Source: Nonomuraea cypriaca
Lineage (GTDB): Bacteria > Actinomycetota > Actinomycetes > Streptosporangiales > Streptosporangiaceae
Assembly (NCBI RefSeq): GCF_015645445.1
Contig: NZ_JADOGI010000007.1
Location: 32,697 to 96,696 of the forward strand
Length of the DNA stretch: 64,000 nucleotides
Direction: 5' to 3'
Part shown: positions 45,821-56,743 of the stretch, piece by piece
Numbering within the stretch: the stretch's first letter is position 1
How the letters are laid out: each line of letters opens with the position of its first letter
Made by a program: the position numbers and the translations under genes
Notes under the pieces: generated by a model
The model's database searches: none
What the model was told of the DNA's origin: nothing
Seen by the model: the letters and a program-made list of their open reading frames with translations, nothing else

Positions 45821-45850
45821 CAAATCCTACATGACATAGAGGAGACCGGC

Positions 45851-46468
45851 ATGACCGTGAAGGTCGCCGTCATCTACTACAGCGCCACGGGCAACGTGCA
45901 CGCGCTCGCCCAGGCCGTCGCCGAGGGCGCCGCCTCGACCGGGGCCGAGGTACGGCTGCGCCGGGTCGCCGAGCTGGCGCCCGACAGCGCGATCGACCAG
46001 AACCCGCAGTGGCGCCGGCACACCGAGGCCACCACGTCGATCGCAGAAGCCTCGGTGGAGGACCTGGCCTGGGCCGACGCCTACGCCTTCGGGACACCGA
46101 CCCGGTTCGGCGCACCGGCCGCGCAGCTCAAGCAGTTCATCGACCAGGCCGGCGGATTGTGGCGGGAAGGGCAGTTGGCCGACAAGCCGGTGACCGCCTT
46201 CACCTCGGCGTTCAACCGCCACGGCGGCAACGAGGCCACGATCCTGTCGCTGGGCAACGTCTTCTACCACTGGGGTGCGCTGATCGTTCCGCCCGGATTC
46301 ACCGATCCGGTCGTGTACGCCGCGGGCGGCAACCCCTACGGCACCTCGTTCGTGACCGGCCCCAGCGGCGACGGCCCCGACACCGCGACGCTGGAAGCGG
46401 CCAACTACCAGGGACGGCGGCTGGCCCAGATCACGATGCGCCTCTCGCTCGCGGGCGTGAGGGCATGA
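45851..46468 (+). CDS. wrbA: WrbA-like NAD(P)H:quinone oxidoreductase
   Basis: 205 residues from the ATG at 45851, with AGAGGAGA upstream. The FMN-binding loop is YYSATGNVHALAQAV, followed by FGTPTRFG and PVTAFTSAFNRHGGNE. It would reduce quinones by two electrons and avoid redox cycling. Its stop overlaps the MFS gene's ATG by 4 nt, so the two form one operon controlled by the divergent MarR regulator. Confidence 0.85.
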   Translation: MTVKVAVIYYSATGNVHALAQAVAEGAASTGAEVRLRRVAELAPDSAIDQNPQWRRHTEATTSIAEASVEDLAWADAYAFGTPTRFGAPAAQLKQFIDQAGGLWREGQLADKPVTAFTSAFNRHGGNEATILSLGNVFYHWGALIVPPGFTDPVVYAAGGNPYGTSFVTGPSGDGPDTATLEAANYQGRRLAQITMRLSLAGVRA

Positions 46469-47844
46469 CCACCACCCTCACCCCAGCACAGCGGGTGGGC
46501 TCGACCTGGATGGTCCTGGCGCTGGCGTGTGCCAGCCAGTTCATGGTGATCCTGGACGCCTCCATCGTTAACGTCGCCCTGCCCTCGGTCCGCGAGGAAC
46601 TCGGCTTCACCTCCACCGGCCTGGCCTGGGTGGTGAACGGCTACCTGCTCACCTTCGCCGGTTTCATGCTGCTGGGCGGGCGCGCCGCCGACCTGTTCGG
46701 CCCGCGCCGGATGCTGATCGCCGGGCTGTTCGTATTCTCCGCGTCGAGCCTGGCCGGCGGCCTGGCGAGCACGCCGGGAATCCTAGTGACGGCCCGCATC
46801 GCGCAGGGCGTCGGCGCCGCCATGATGGCCCCGGCGACGCTGGCCGTCATCAACACCTCCTTCACCGAGCCGAGCGCACGCGCCAAGGCGTTCGGCGTGT
46901 GGTCCGCCTCAGGCGGCGTGGGCGGGACGGCCGGAGCGCTTGCGGGCGGCGCCATCACCACCGGCCTGTCGTGGCGGTGGGTCTTCCTCATCAACGTGCC
47001 GATCGGCGCGGTGCTGATCGCCGTGGCCCTCATGTCGCTGGCCGGCGCGCGAACCGGCCGACGTGAGTCGCTCGACCTCGTCGGCGCGGTCACCGGTACG
47101 GCGGGGCTGGCCGCGCTGATCTACGGGGTCATGCGGAGCGCCGACCACGGCTGGTCGTCCTGGCCGATCGTCGGGCCGGTCGCGGCGGGGCTGCTCCTGC
47201 TCCTCGCCTTCGTCGTGGTCGAAGCGCGTTTCGCCAGGCGGCCGATGGTGCCTTTGCGACTGTTCAAGATCCAGGGGGTGGCGGTCGGGAACGGCATGCT
47301 GCTGCTGTTCGGCGGGATCGGCATCGCGATGTGGTATTTCTCCTCGCTCTTCCTGCAGAACGTCCTCGGCTTCAGCGCGCTGCAGGCCGGGCTCGGGCAG
47401 ACACCCGCGGCGGTGATGTTCATGGTGATCGCACGATGGTCGGCTCCGCTGCTGCCACGGTTCGGTGTGCGCCCTCTGGTGCTGGCCGGAAGCACCTTCT
47501 TCGTGGTGGGTTTCGGGTGGTTCTCCCTGGCCCACGCCGACAGCGGTTACGCCGCCGGCGTGCTCGGGCCGACGCTGCTCGTCGCGGTCGGCATCGGCCT
47601 GACCTTCCCCACCCTGATGGCCGCGGCGACCGCCGACGTTACCGAGGGCGACGCGGGAACCGTCGGCGGCCTGGCCAACACCGCCGGTCAAGTGGGCGGG
47701 TCGATCGGCCTGGCGGTGCTCGCGACGGTCGCCGGGTCCTCGCCGACCACCGCCGCCACCGGCTACGACCTGGTCTTCGTCATCGCGGCCGGGCTCGGGG
47801 CGACGATCGCGGCGCTCAGCATACTGCTGCCGCGACGCCGCTGA
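46465..47844 (+). CDS. MFS drug efflux transporter (DHA2, 14 TM)
   Basis: 459 residues from the ATG at 46465. Motif A region GGRAADLFGPRR, motif B ARIAQGVGAAMMAPATLAVI, motif C ASGGVGGTAGALAGGAI and the first helix motif LDASIVNVALP are all DHA2 hallmarks. About 14 hydrophobic segments fit. It likely exports a hydrophobic toxic compound by proton antiport, and is co-expressed with the quinone reductase. Confidence 0.9.
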   Translation: MTTTLTPAQRVGSTWMVLALACASQFMVILDASIVNVALPSVREELGFTSTGLAWVVNGYLLTFAGFMLLGGRAADLFGPRRMLIAGLFVFSASSLAGGLASTPGILVTARIAQGVGAAMMAPATLAVINTSFTEPSARAKAFGVWSASGGVGGTAGALAGGAITTGLSWRWVFLINVPIGAVLIAVALMSLAGARTGRRESLDLVGAVTGTAGLAALIYGVMRSADHGWSSWPIVGPVAAGLLLLLAFVVVEARFARRPMVPLRLFKIQGVAVGNGMLLLFGGIGIAMWYFSSLFLQNVLGFSALQAGLGQTPAAVMFMVIARWSAPLLPRFGVRPLVLAGSTFFVVGFGWFSLAHADSGYAAGVLGPTLLVAVGIGLTFPTLMAAATADVTEGDAGTVGGLANTAGQVGGSIGLAVLATVAGSSPTTAATGYDLVFVIAAGLGATIAALSILLPRRR

Positions 47845-48004
47845 TGTCAGAGCCTGATGACAAAGGGTTTGGTGCCGGGGTTCGAGTCAGAAGACAGGCG
47901 GGACCCGGTTGGCAGCCATCCGGTCCGGATGCGCGGGTGAAGAATGTCGACGGCGGCGTTCCTCGAACGTACCGTCGGATGATGTCGATCCAGCTAGCAC
48001 TAGC
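47845..48004. other. Intergenic gap after the MFS gene
   Basis: 160 bp without a gene; no terminator hairpin is evident. The start of the next gene cannot be fixed from ribosome-binding signals. Confidence 0.4.
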
Positions 48005-48793
48005 ATGGCGGCCATGGCGATCACCGAGGAGACGATCACAAGACTGCGGGTCGCGACTGCCGCCGGGGACCCGGATGCCGCTCGCGAGTTGGGCCGTCTG
48101 CTGTGCATGCTCAGGACCGACTCTCTGGAAGACGCCATGGACGGTGATTTCCTGGCCACTTGGCCGGAAGAGCCCTTGCTCCGCGCCGCCCTGCGCGCCC
48201 GCCCTGACGATCAGCTCGCCGCCGTCCTCCTGGCTGGGCGGCTCGTTCAGCAAATCGACTTCTGGCAGATCGATGACGACCACGCGATGGCGCATGGCGA
48301 GGACGACGACACACTCGCCCGCAGACATGACGAAGCACACGCCCTATACGCGAGCGTGCTGAAAACCGACCCCGGCAATGCCGCCGCGCGCGCCGGAGTC
48401 GCCACCCTGAACGCCTGGGCCCACGACACCGGAGCCTTGGAGAAGGAACCACCCTTCTCGTATTACAAGCTCATCATGGAAGCGGGATCGGGCTCCTTCA
48501 GCCATTCCGAGCATGTGGTCGCCACAGATCCGGACGAGGTGCGCTGGGCCTGCTCCTGGCTCGTGGCTCCGATGGTGGCGCAGGCAGGGGAGCCTCCCTT
48601 CGGCGTGGACCTCGATCTGTTCACCTATTCGGATGGGCGGCTCGGCAGTGTCGTCCATCTCGGCCGGCATTTCCACGCCGACGGGACGCTGGACTGGGAC
48701 GCCGTCGAGATCCCGCCGCTCACAGGCGATCCACTCCCCGTGGGCCACCCAGTCGGCATCGGCCACTACGGTTACTCCTGCGACTGGGGGTGA
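48005..48793 (+). CDS. TPR-like hypothetical protein, paralogue 1
   Basis: About 262 residues from the ATG at 48005; the second ATG at 48014 is equally possible. Helical pairs (DPDAARELGRLLCML, then ALYASVLKTDPGNAAARAGV) suggest TPR repeats. The C-terminus reads LDWDAVEIPPLTGDPLPVGH, then PVGIGHYGY. The same C-terminal pattern recurs in the gene at 49380, so the two are probably related. Function unknown. Confidence 0.6.
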   Translation: MAAMAITEETITRLRVATAAGDPDAARELGRLLCMLRTDSLEDAMDGDFLATWPEEPLLRAALRARPDDQLAAVLLAGRLVQQIDFWQIDDDHAMAHGEDDDTLARRHDEAHALYASVLKTDPGNAAARAGVATLNAWAHDTGALEKEPPFSYYKLIMEAGSGSFSHSEHVVATDPDEVRWACSWLVAPMVAQAGEPPFGVDLDLFTYSDGRLGSVVHLGRHFHADGTLDWDAVEIPPLTGDPLPVGHPVGIGHYGYSCDWG

Positions 48794-49061
48794 TCTTGTC
48801 ATTCAAGGTCTGATTTCGCGTTCCACGCTTCCGTTGGAGCCCCGACACCAAACCCTTTGTCGGCAGGCTCTCACAGACGGCCGCCTCCTCCTCGTCCAGG
48901 TCGTCGACGACGTCGTCGAAGGCCGGGTGCCTGTCCTCGCTCATCCCCACGTCCTTTGAAAGATCGGCAAAAGTCAGGATCGCGCAGCCGCGCAGCCCGC
49001 CGCGCGGACGATTCGCCGGATCCGACAGGGTGATAGCCGCCGGCGCCGCAAAGCCAGGGGT

Positions 49062-49365
49062 CTACACGCCCTCCTCCTCCACTGCTCCCTCGCCGTCGGG
49101 CAGGTCGGGGATCTCGCCGAGTCGGCGCAGGCCTTCGGCCGGGGCGGAGGAGGAGATGGCATAGCGGCCCAGGACGTTGACGTGGGCGTGGCCGAGCGGG
49201 CTGAGCCGGGCGGCATCCTCATCCTTGACCGGCACGCCCTGGGCCCGCAGTTGGTCGGCGGCGGCCGACAGATACTTCGAGTTCCACAGCGCGACCGCAT
49301 TGACGACCAGACCCAACGCAGCTAGTGCCGCATCAGGCAACGTTCGCCCCGTCTTGATCGTGCAT
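49062..49365 (-). pseudogene. Tn3-family transposase C-terminal fragment
   Basis: The peptide LPDAALAALGLVVNAVALWN, then KYLSAAADQLRAQG and DAARLSPLGHAHVNVLGRYA is the C-terminal end of a Tn3 transposase. About 95 codons remain; the catalytic core is missing. No Tn3 end repeats were seen. It separates two related TPR-like genes. Confidence 0.75.
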
Positions 49366-49379
49366 TAGATTGACTGATC

Positions 49380-50360
49380 ATGGTCGCTGCATCGGACGCC
49401 ATGGACGCTCGGTTGAAGGCTGGCGAGCTCCTCCGGTCCTACTGGGCCTGTCCGGGTGATCAACTAGAGGTGCTGGAAGAAGAAGAGGAGCAGATACGCG
49501 ACTTCTACGTGGACGTCCAAGCGGCCGAGCCCAACGATGTGGCCAGCCTTGTCGGGATGACACTTCTCGCCTTCGCGAAGCTGCGAGCCCACATCGTGCA
49601 CCGTTACTCCCCTCCGCTTGACTGGTGCGAGGACGCGATGTGGAGACGCGTGTGGCACCCGGACAAGACCCGACGGCCGACCGAGCTGAAGGGCACCGAT
49701 AAGGCTAGTAGCGCCTTGGCCGAGGACGCTGTTGAAGCAGCCCGGATTGCGCTCGAACAGCAGCCGAACAACAACTTGGCGGCCTTCGCGCTGGCGCGTT
49801 CCCTGGAATGGTTGGGCGACCGTAGCGCAGCGGTCACGGCGTACGGTGAGGCGCTCGCCGTCGATCCGTATGACGAGGCCGCGCGGTCGCGCCTGACAAT
49901 CCTCAAAGGCGAGAGCATTGCCGATGCGCCGGTGCGCCCCGCTCCGGGCGACCGGCTATCGACGTGGTATCCGCACGGCTTTTACGTGGTGGAATTGACC
50001 GAGCCTGTCAACAACTCCGGGGACGTCAGCGGCGTGTTGGCACTGCTGAACGATCCGGACAGCGCTCGCTCCCTTGCTGACGGCTACCTCCAAGACCGCT
50101 TGGGCGAAGTGGGGGAAGACGAGGGCTTTGCCGAGCGGCTGGAGGAGGTGACGCTCACCGTGTGGACCAATCTGCAGGGCGCACGCCTGCTCGCGATGGA
50201 CCTGCGCGAAGCGCTCTGTCCTACGCCGGACGGCGGGCAGATCATCGATTGGTCCCAGGTCGCAATGGCGGATCCGCTCATCGAGCCGCTGCCCACTGGC
50301 TGTCCGGTCCGCTGGCGCGGTGAACTGCTCTTCTTCGGCGCAACCGAGATCCTGTGGTAA
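49380..50360 (+). CDS. TPR-like hypothetical protein, paralogue 2
   Basis: 326 residues from the ATG at 49380. A TPR-type hairpin spans about 135-175 (NNNLAAFALARSLEWLGD, then YGEALAVDPYDEAARSRL). The C-terminus (IDWSQVAMADPLIEPLPTG, then CPVRWRGELLFFGA) resembles that of the gene at 48005. No catalytic motif. The acidic N-terminus contains LEEEEEQ. It may be one of a locally duplicated pair. Confidence 0.6.
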   Translation: MVAASDAMDARLKAGELLRSYWACPGDQLEVLEEEEEQIRDFYVDVQAAEPNDVASLVGMTLLAFAKLRAHIVHRYSPPLDWCEDAMWRRVWHPDKTRRPTELKGTDKASSALAEDAVEAARIALEQQPNNNLAAFALARSLEWLGDRSAAVTAYGEALAVDPYDEAARSRLTILKGESIADAPVRPAPGDRLSTWYPHGFYVVELTEPVNNSGDVSGVLALLNDPDSARSLADGYLQDRLGEVGEDEGFAERLEEVTLTVWTNLQGARLLAMDLREALCPTPDGGQIIDWSQVAMADPLIEPLPTGCPVRWRGELLFFGATEILW

Positions 50361-50444
50361 CCGATACGCGGCGATGCCGCAGGCCGTGGCGACCGGCCTT
50401 GAGCGTTGCTGATCTGGTGTCGTGATCACGCAACGTTTGCCTGG

Positions 50445-50890
50445 TTAACGACTCGGCGTAGATCGGGCGGTGGTGTGACGATTGCGCCAGGCGATGTAGC
50501 GGCGGATCATACTGCCCTGCTCGCGATGGCTGGCGTGGTCGGTGCCGTTGAGGGTGAACTCACGCAACGCGGTGAACTGCGCCTCGATGCGGTTCAACCA
50601 GGAGGAGTTGGTGGGCGTGTAGGCGATCTCCACGTTGTTCGCCTCCGCCCATTCACCCACCCCGTTTGTCCTTCTTGGTTGTCAGGTGCGGGCTGAAGCT
50701 GTCGCAGATGATCGCGACGCGGACCTCGGGCGGGTGGAGACTGCGCAGGTAGCGGCAGAACTCCAGGAACTCGGTGCGTCGTTTGCGCTTCTTGACGTGC
50801 CCGTACATCCTGTCCTTGCCCAAGTCCAGGGCGGCGAATAAGTGCCGCACTCCCTGCGTGCAGCGAACTCGGTGCCGCCGGCCCTGCGGA
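50445..50890 (-). pseudogene. IS630-family transposase remnant
   Basis: Two frames join to give the C-terminal DDE part of IS630: GVRHLFAALDLGKDRMYGHV and VRVAIICDSFSPHLT (second Asp) in one. In the other is GEWAEANNVEIAYTPTNSSW, with LNRIEAQFTALREF (third acidic residue). A frameshift lies near 50655 and the N-terminus is missing. Inactive. Confidence 0.75.
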
Positions 50891-50953
50891 GGCAGGCGTA
50901 CCGGATGGCCATGAAGCGCGGCGCGAAGAACTTCAGCCTGGCAGTGCGACGTG

Positions 50954-51667
50954 TCAGTGCCGCAGGTCGCGCCCCGCGAAGATGAGCCAGAGGTACGGCA
51001 GGGGCAGCATCGCCAGCCAGAACAGGTGTGCCTGATCCCAGTACCCGAACCCGCAGGTCGGCGGCCAGAGCCGGACCTGCTGCGGCAGCAGGATGGTCCC
51101 CAGCACCATCGCCAGCTGGACCACCACGGCGGCCATGGCGGCCTGCCGTCCGGGTGCGAACCGCACGGCGGTCGCCGCGGCCGCCAGCGCGATGCCGAGG
51201 CAGACGCCCACCTCGATGAGCAGATCGCCGACCGGGAACAGGGCGCCCTCCGGCAGGCGGGTCAAGATATAGGAGAAGGCCGCCAGCCAGATCGCGATCG
51301 CGGCGCCACCGGGCAACAGGCAGCGCAGCGCCTGCCGGACCCATCGGGGGACCGCAGCAGCGCCGAGGTCGGCGGACATGGCATCGACCAGCCCGAAGGC
51401 CGCCGCCGCGCCCAGCAGGGTGCCACAGATGCGCATGAGCACGAGCGCGTCGCCCCCGGGCAGTGCCTCCCCGTACTCCACCAGGCTCACCAGCCCGGCT
51501 GTGAAGGCGGCGACCACGACCAGAGGCCCCCAGTCGATGGCCCGAGCGAGGGGGCGCACTAGCAGGAGCGCCAACCGCCAGTGGGGTGGCGGGGCAGGGA
51601 CGGCCGTGGTGGGTACAGCCGCGGTGGAGGAGGCGACCTGGGGGCGTGCGGGCAGTGTTACAGGCAT
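50954..51667 (-). CDS. Integral membrane protein of the ABC operon
   Basis: 237 residues from the ATG at 51667, overlapping the previous gene by 10 nt. Six or so hydrophobic segments (VVVAAFTAGLVSLVEYG, LGAAAAFGLVDAM, WLAMLPLPYLWLIFAG). An N-terminal Pro/Ala-rich tail. Probably a permease component of the ABC system in the same operon. No catalytic motif seen. Confidence 0.7.
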   Translation of the reverse strand: MPVTLPARPQVASSTAAVPTTAVPAPPPHWRLALLLVRPLARAIDWGPLVVVAAFTAGLVSLVEYGEALPGGDALVLMRICGTLLGAAAAFGLVDAMSADLGAAAVPRWVRQALRCLLPGGAAIAIWLAAFSYILTRLPEGALFPVGDLLIEVGVCLGIALAAAATAVRFAPGRQAAMAAVVVQLAMVLGTILLPQQVRLWPPTCGFGYWDQAHLFWLAMLPLPYLWLIFAGRDLRH

Positions 51668-53096
51668 GACGTGGCTCCCATCGGTGCGTTGAACTCGCGT
51701 TCCAGCCCGAGCAGCGGCAAGGCCTGGTCGATCGTGGTGGTGGGCTTGACGAGCGTGTCCCAGTTGGCCTGGACCTTCTCGCGGAGGCCAGGGGAGGCCA
51801 GCAGCAGCTTGGCGTAGCCGATCTCGGCCGGGCCCCAGTCCAGGCCGGACAGGCGTCCCCGATCACGGTCGACATAGAGCTGCCGCCGCGCCTCGGGGAT
51901 GGCGACCTGCCCGATGAGCCAGAGCGCCACCACCGTGCGGGCCTGACCGCGCACGTCACACAGTCCCGCGCGCCGAGAGGGGTTGAAGTGCTTGGCGGCC
52001 GAGTCGTTCAGCCCGGTCGCCCAGAAGGCCACGTCCTCGGCCAGCATCCTGCGCTGGTCGGGATGCCCCCAGCTCATCGGCGGCCGGATCACGCTGGAAT
52101 CGTCGGCGAAGCTCCAGCTCGGGCTCATCTGCCGTACCTGGGGCGTCTGGGTCCGGAGCGCGGCGGGCAGCGCCGCCACGACCGGCTGGACCGCCTGTTC
52201 CCACAGCGGGATCCACGGTTCGTATCCCGGAAAGGCACAGTAGGTCAGGCCCTGCCGCACCGTACAGTGGTAGGCGTCGGGGCCGAAGTAGCGTTCGCGC
52301 ACGCGTGAGTCCACATGGTCGACGGTCAGTGGCACGTTTGTGGGGAACCGCGCCGGTGGCCGGGTGGACGCCGCGGTGGCCCCGGATGGCACCGCGACAG
52401 CCAGCGCCACCACCACAGCCGCGGCGGGTGCCGGCCGTACCCGGTGTCTGAGCAGCGCGATCCCGCCGAAGACGGCGGCGACGGCGAGCACGTACACCAG
52501 GTGGACCGCCGACGGACGGTCGGGCCAGTCCGGCCGGTGGACCTGCATTACCGGTAGCAGCCAGCGGGCCTGTCCGTTGGTCGGGTTGATGTAGATGAGG
52601 AAGCCGAGCACGGCCACCACCAGCGGCCCGGCGATGAGCCAGCGGGCCCAGCGGCCGACGGCCACGCCCAGCGTCGCGGCGAGGACCGCGGCGGCCACCG
52701 CCGTCAGTGGCTCCCACACGTCCAGCCGGCCCCCGGCGGGGCCGCTCAGCAGCCGGATCGCCAGGTAGCCACCCACGGCCACCGCCGCCGCGAGTCCCGC
52801 GACCAGCGGTGTGGCCAGCAGCAGGGCCCGCGTGCGGTGCTCGGCCCGCCCGGGCAGTCCCGCGAGGCTCTCGGGCATGCCGTGCCGCCCGTCGCGCGAG
52901 GTGGCCAGGCTCGCCACGATCAGGACCGCCGAGGCCAGGCAGGTGGCCAGCCCGGTGGCGTTGACCGCGTCCATCGTGAGGTCGGGCTGCTGGTCCCAGC
53001 TGAGGAAGGTCTGCAGCGCCAGCACCAGGACGGTCGCGCCCCACACGAGCGGGTGCCGCACCAGCCTGCGCGCCTCGAACAGGAACAGCCGCCGCG

Positions 53097-53100
<4 letters not shown>
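51658..53100 (-). CDS. ABC-2-type permease-like membrane protein
   Basis: About 480 residues from a GTG at 53100, which overlaps the ATPase gene stop. Seven or so membrane segments in the first 260 residues (LVWGATVLVLALQTFLSW, VLIVASLATSRDG). A long soluble C-terminal region follows, with VDSRVRERYFGPDAYHC and CAFPGYEPWIPLWE. Membrane topology fits an ABC-2 permease fused to an extracytoplasmic domain. Substrate unknown. Confidence 0.75.
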
Positions 53101-53929
<829 letters not shown>

Positions 53930-53933
<4 letters not shown>

Positions 53934-54718
53934 CTGGTGCTCACTCGGTAGAAGCGGTAGGTCAGCAGGAGGGCGGCCACGCCGTACCCGATCTGCGGGG
54001 CTGGACCGAAGACGGCCAGCCAGTCGCCGAGGGAGTGGCCCGTGCCGACGATGGCCAGCCAGACCCCGGCCACTGCGAGGGCGGCGATGGGCACGGGCAG
54101 CCGGCTCGACAGGGCTAGGCAGCCCGAGGCGGCGGCCAGCGCGGGCAGCAGCCAGGCGGCGGCCAGCCCGGGCGGTGCGGGCAGCAGTGGTGAGGCGAGC
54201 CCGGCCAGCACGACCGACACCGCCAGTACCGCCGTGGCGCGGGTCAGCAGCAGTCGCGGCCCCGCCATCGGCGTGGCGGCCACCAGCTCGTGGGCGGGAT
54301 CGACGCGCGGCCCGTAAGCGAGCGCGATGCCCGCCAGCGGCAGCACCGGCGCGACGACCAGGAAAGCGGGCAGGAACTCGGCCTGCTCGCGCGCCGCCAG
54401 CACCGCGAACGCCAGCACCGCCACCACCGCGGCCAGCCAGGCGCGGCTCATCGTCGGCGTCGCGGACAGCAGCCTGGCCAGGTGGTCGGGCACCCCGCCG
54501 TGCCGCAGGAGCCGCTCGGAAAGGCTCAGGCGTGGCGTGATCAGCTCGGCTTCCAGCCTCGCCCAGGACGCATCGAGCCAGTCCTTGTCGTACGGCACCG
54601 CCGCCCGGCAGTCGGCGCAACCGCCGAGATGCGCGTCCACGGACATGGCCAGCGCCGGTTCGAGCGTGCCTTCGAGGTAACGCTCACGCAGGCCGTCAGG
54701 AATGTGCCAGCTACTCAT
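53930..54718 (-). CDS. Zinc-finger anti-sigma factor fused to multi-TM protein
   Basis: 262 residues. The N-terminal anti-sigma zinc site is visible in VDAHLGGCADC (H-x3-C-x2-C). Six or so membrane helices follow, instead of the single helix normal for ZAS proteins (AWLAAVVAVLAFAVLAA, LLLTRATAVLAVSVVLAGLA). The start overlaps the sigma factor's stop by 4 nt. It should hold the sigma factor at the membrane. The extra helices may also be a permease-like domain related to the ABC genes downstream. Confidence 0.8.
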
Positions 54719-55287
54719 GACAGCTCCTCGCGCAACCGGGCCCTGGCCCGCATCGCGCGGGTCTTGACCGTGCCTTCCGGAATGCCCAGGAGACCGGCGG
54801 CCTCCTTGGTGGTGAGACCGTCGAGGACGGTTGCCTCGATGACGGCCCGCAACTCGGGGGAAAGCCTGGTCAGGGCGGCGCCGAGGTCGCCATGCTCCAC
54901 GCTCAGCAGCACCACGTCCTCAGCCGAGGCGACCGGCGAGCTGTCGCCTGGTTCGATGCCGGACCCGATCCAGCGCGAGCCGCTGCCGCGCAGGGCAGAG
55001 ATCAGGCGGCGGATGGCAATCGTCCACAACCAGCCGGCCGGGTTATCGCCGCGGAAGCCACCCGCCGAGCGCCACACGGCCAGAAAAGTCTCCTGCAGCG
55101 CATCGTCGACGGCGTCCGCGTCGGCGCAGCGGCGGGCCAACCGGGCACGCAGCCAGGGGGCGTGCCGCTGATGGAGGACGCGCAGGGCGGCGGTGCTCCG
55201 CGCGGCGACAGCGGTGATGAGCTCGGCGTCGGTGCTTTCCGAGGTGACGTCGGGGGCTGCGCGCTGCCGGAAGGGAAACGGTCTCAC
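54715..55287 (-). CDS. ECF-family RNA polymerase sigma factor
   Basis: 190 residues from a GTG at 55287. Region 2 shows ADAVDDALQETFLAVWRSA and GDNPAGWLWTIAIRRLIS. Region 4 shows LSPELRAVIEATVLDGLTTK, then EAAGLLGIPEGTVKTR. It is the first gene of a five-gene operon with the anti-sigma and ABC genes, so it probably switches on this transporter in response to an envelope signal. Confidence 0.88.
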   Translation of the reverse strand: MRPFPFRQRAAPDVTSESTDAELITAVAARSTAALRVLHQRHAPWLRARLARRCADADAVDDALQETFLAVWRSAGGFRGDNPAGWLWTIAIRRLISALRGSGSRWIGSGIEPGDSSPVASAEDVVLLSVEHGDLGAALTRLSPELRAVIEATVLDGLTTKEAAGLLGIPEGTVKTRAMRARARLREELS

Positions 55288-55552
55288 GGTGTATCTATCG
55301 CACGGCCCGCACGGGCCGGTTCTCCCGGATCAACTCTTTCGTGATTCAGGCCGCGGAGCCCCCCACGCGCACTTGTTCACCGCAAGGAACATCACAAATG
55401 GCGGCCGCTGGACGCCAACCCTACCAAGACGCCCATACAGGCTCCACGGAACGGTGTCGGCAAACGGTCCTTTGCCGACACGCACTCGCGCCCCGCGAGA
55501 AAGCTCCCGGCAGGCGGTCGCGGACGCACCGACACCGTTCCGTACAGGCGAG
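55288..55552. other. Intergenic region upstream of the sigma operon
   Basis: About 265 bp that must hold the sigma operon promoter, possibly autoregulated. No gene recognised. Confidence 0.4.
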
Positions 55553-55798
55553 TCAGGTCGATGCGGTGGATGTGTGGCGGGTGGTGATGCGGCGAAGCAG
55601 CCAGGGCGCGCTGGGCTGCCGGGTCGATTCGTCCTGGTCGAGCCGCTGATCGAGCCCGTTGAGATGCTGGCCCATGTGGATGCCGGAGGTCAGGTTGCGG
55701 AAGATGCTGCGCCGCTTGCGGCAGAACGCGAACAACGATCGTGCCGCGACCAGGACAATCGAGCGGTGAGATCCCTGGAGGCCGTCGAGTGTCAACAC
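55553..55798 (-). pseudogene. Possible tyrosine integrase fragment
   Basis: The frame reads VLVAARSLFAFCRKRRSIFR, then NLTSGIHMGQ. This resembles the central SAM-like to catalytic-domain junction of XerC/D-type integrases (ALRSLF..CKR..IFR.PT). Only about 80 codons remain, without catalytic residues. It lies next to IS21 and IS3 fragments. A weak assignment. Confidence 0.4.
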
Positions 55799-55858
55799 CG
55801 CCTCAAAACTGACCCCTTTCCAACGTCTGAAATCTGACCCCGTGCATTCTGATGAAGG

Positions 55859-56073
55859 TTACTGCGCGTCGCGATCGGCAGATGGAGTCCGGCCGAGGTC
55901 GCGGTTCTTCAGCCGGTAGCTGTCTCCCTTGAGGGAGATGACCTCGGCATGATGGACGAGACGGTCGATTGCCGCGGCGGCGACGGTGTCGTCGCCGAAG
56001 ACCTCGCCCCAGCGACCGAAGGGCTTGTTGCTGGTCACGATGAGGCTGGCGCGTTCGTAGCGGGCCGAGACCA
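55859..56073 (-). pseudogene. IS21-family IstB helper fragment
   Basis: The frame [20 protein letters not shown], then VFGDDTVAAAAIDRLVHHAE and SYRLKN, is the C-terminal part of the IstB ATPase. The Walker motifs are missing. The 5' side is replaced by an IS3-like fragment on the other strand. Confidence 0.75.
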
Positions 56074-56075
56074 GT

Positions 56076-56570
56076 TGGAAGCACGCCACCCGCCGAGTCC
56101 GCGTCCTCGGCGCCACCGCCCACCCCACCGCAGCCTGGGCCACCCAACTCGCGAGGAACCTCGTCATGGACCTCCGCGACGCCGGCGCCACGGCGAAGTA
56201 CCTGGTCCGGGACCGCGACAGCAGGTAGGCGGCCGCATTCGACACAGTCTTCGAAGGCGAAGGCATCCCCATCGTCAGGACCGCCATACGCGTACCGCGC
56301 ATGAACGCAATCATGGAACGCTGGGTGCGCTCGTGTAGAGCCGAGCTCCTCGACCGCACTTTGATCGTGAACCGGACCCACCTGATGCACGCGCTCCGCG
56401 AGTACGAGTCCTTCTTCAACGAACACGGATCACACCGGACTCTCCACGCCGCGGCACCCCTGCGCCCGCTCCCTCAACCGATCACCGAACCGGAACAGCT
56501 GAACGACCTCGACATCCGCCGACGCGATCGACTCGGCGGCATCCTCCACGAGTACCAACGCGCCGCCTGA
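56076..56570 (+). pseudogene. IS3-like transposase C-terminal fragment
   Basis: The frame contains [20 protein letters not shown], then LVRDRDSR followed by an in-frame TAG, then AAAFDTVFEGEGIPIVR, MNAIMERWVRSCRAELL and LHEYQRAA. The stop codon falls just after the second catalytic Asp. The N-terminal half is missing. Inactive. Confidence 0.75.
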
Positions 56571-56743
56571 GCTGTACGGTTGAGGTTTTTTGGCACGTAC
56601 AAGTCCCCATCGGACCCCGGACCCGCGCAGCGCGCTCCCGAAGGTTTTTGAGCAGAGATTGACCTGCCAAGTGGACAGCCAGAGACCCTACTGTGCCTCC
56701 GGTTCGATGTCTGACCACTATCGGGGGCAAGGGGAGTTTCGCG

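Noticed and set aside
46009..46464. N-terminal extension of the MFS gene
   Set aside because: It overlaps the WrbA-like gene in another frame; the ATG at 46465 fits the overlap and the family length.
53934..54620. N-terminal extension of the ABC ATPase
   Set aside because: It runs over the anti-sigma gene and is Arg/Ala-rich; the ATPase family starts at 53933.
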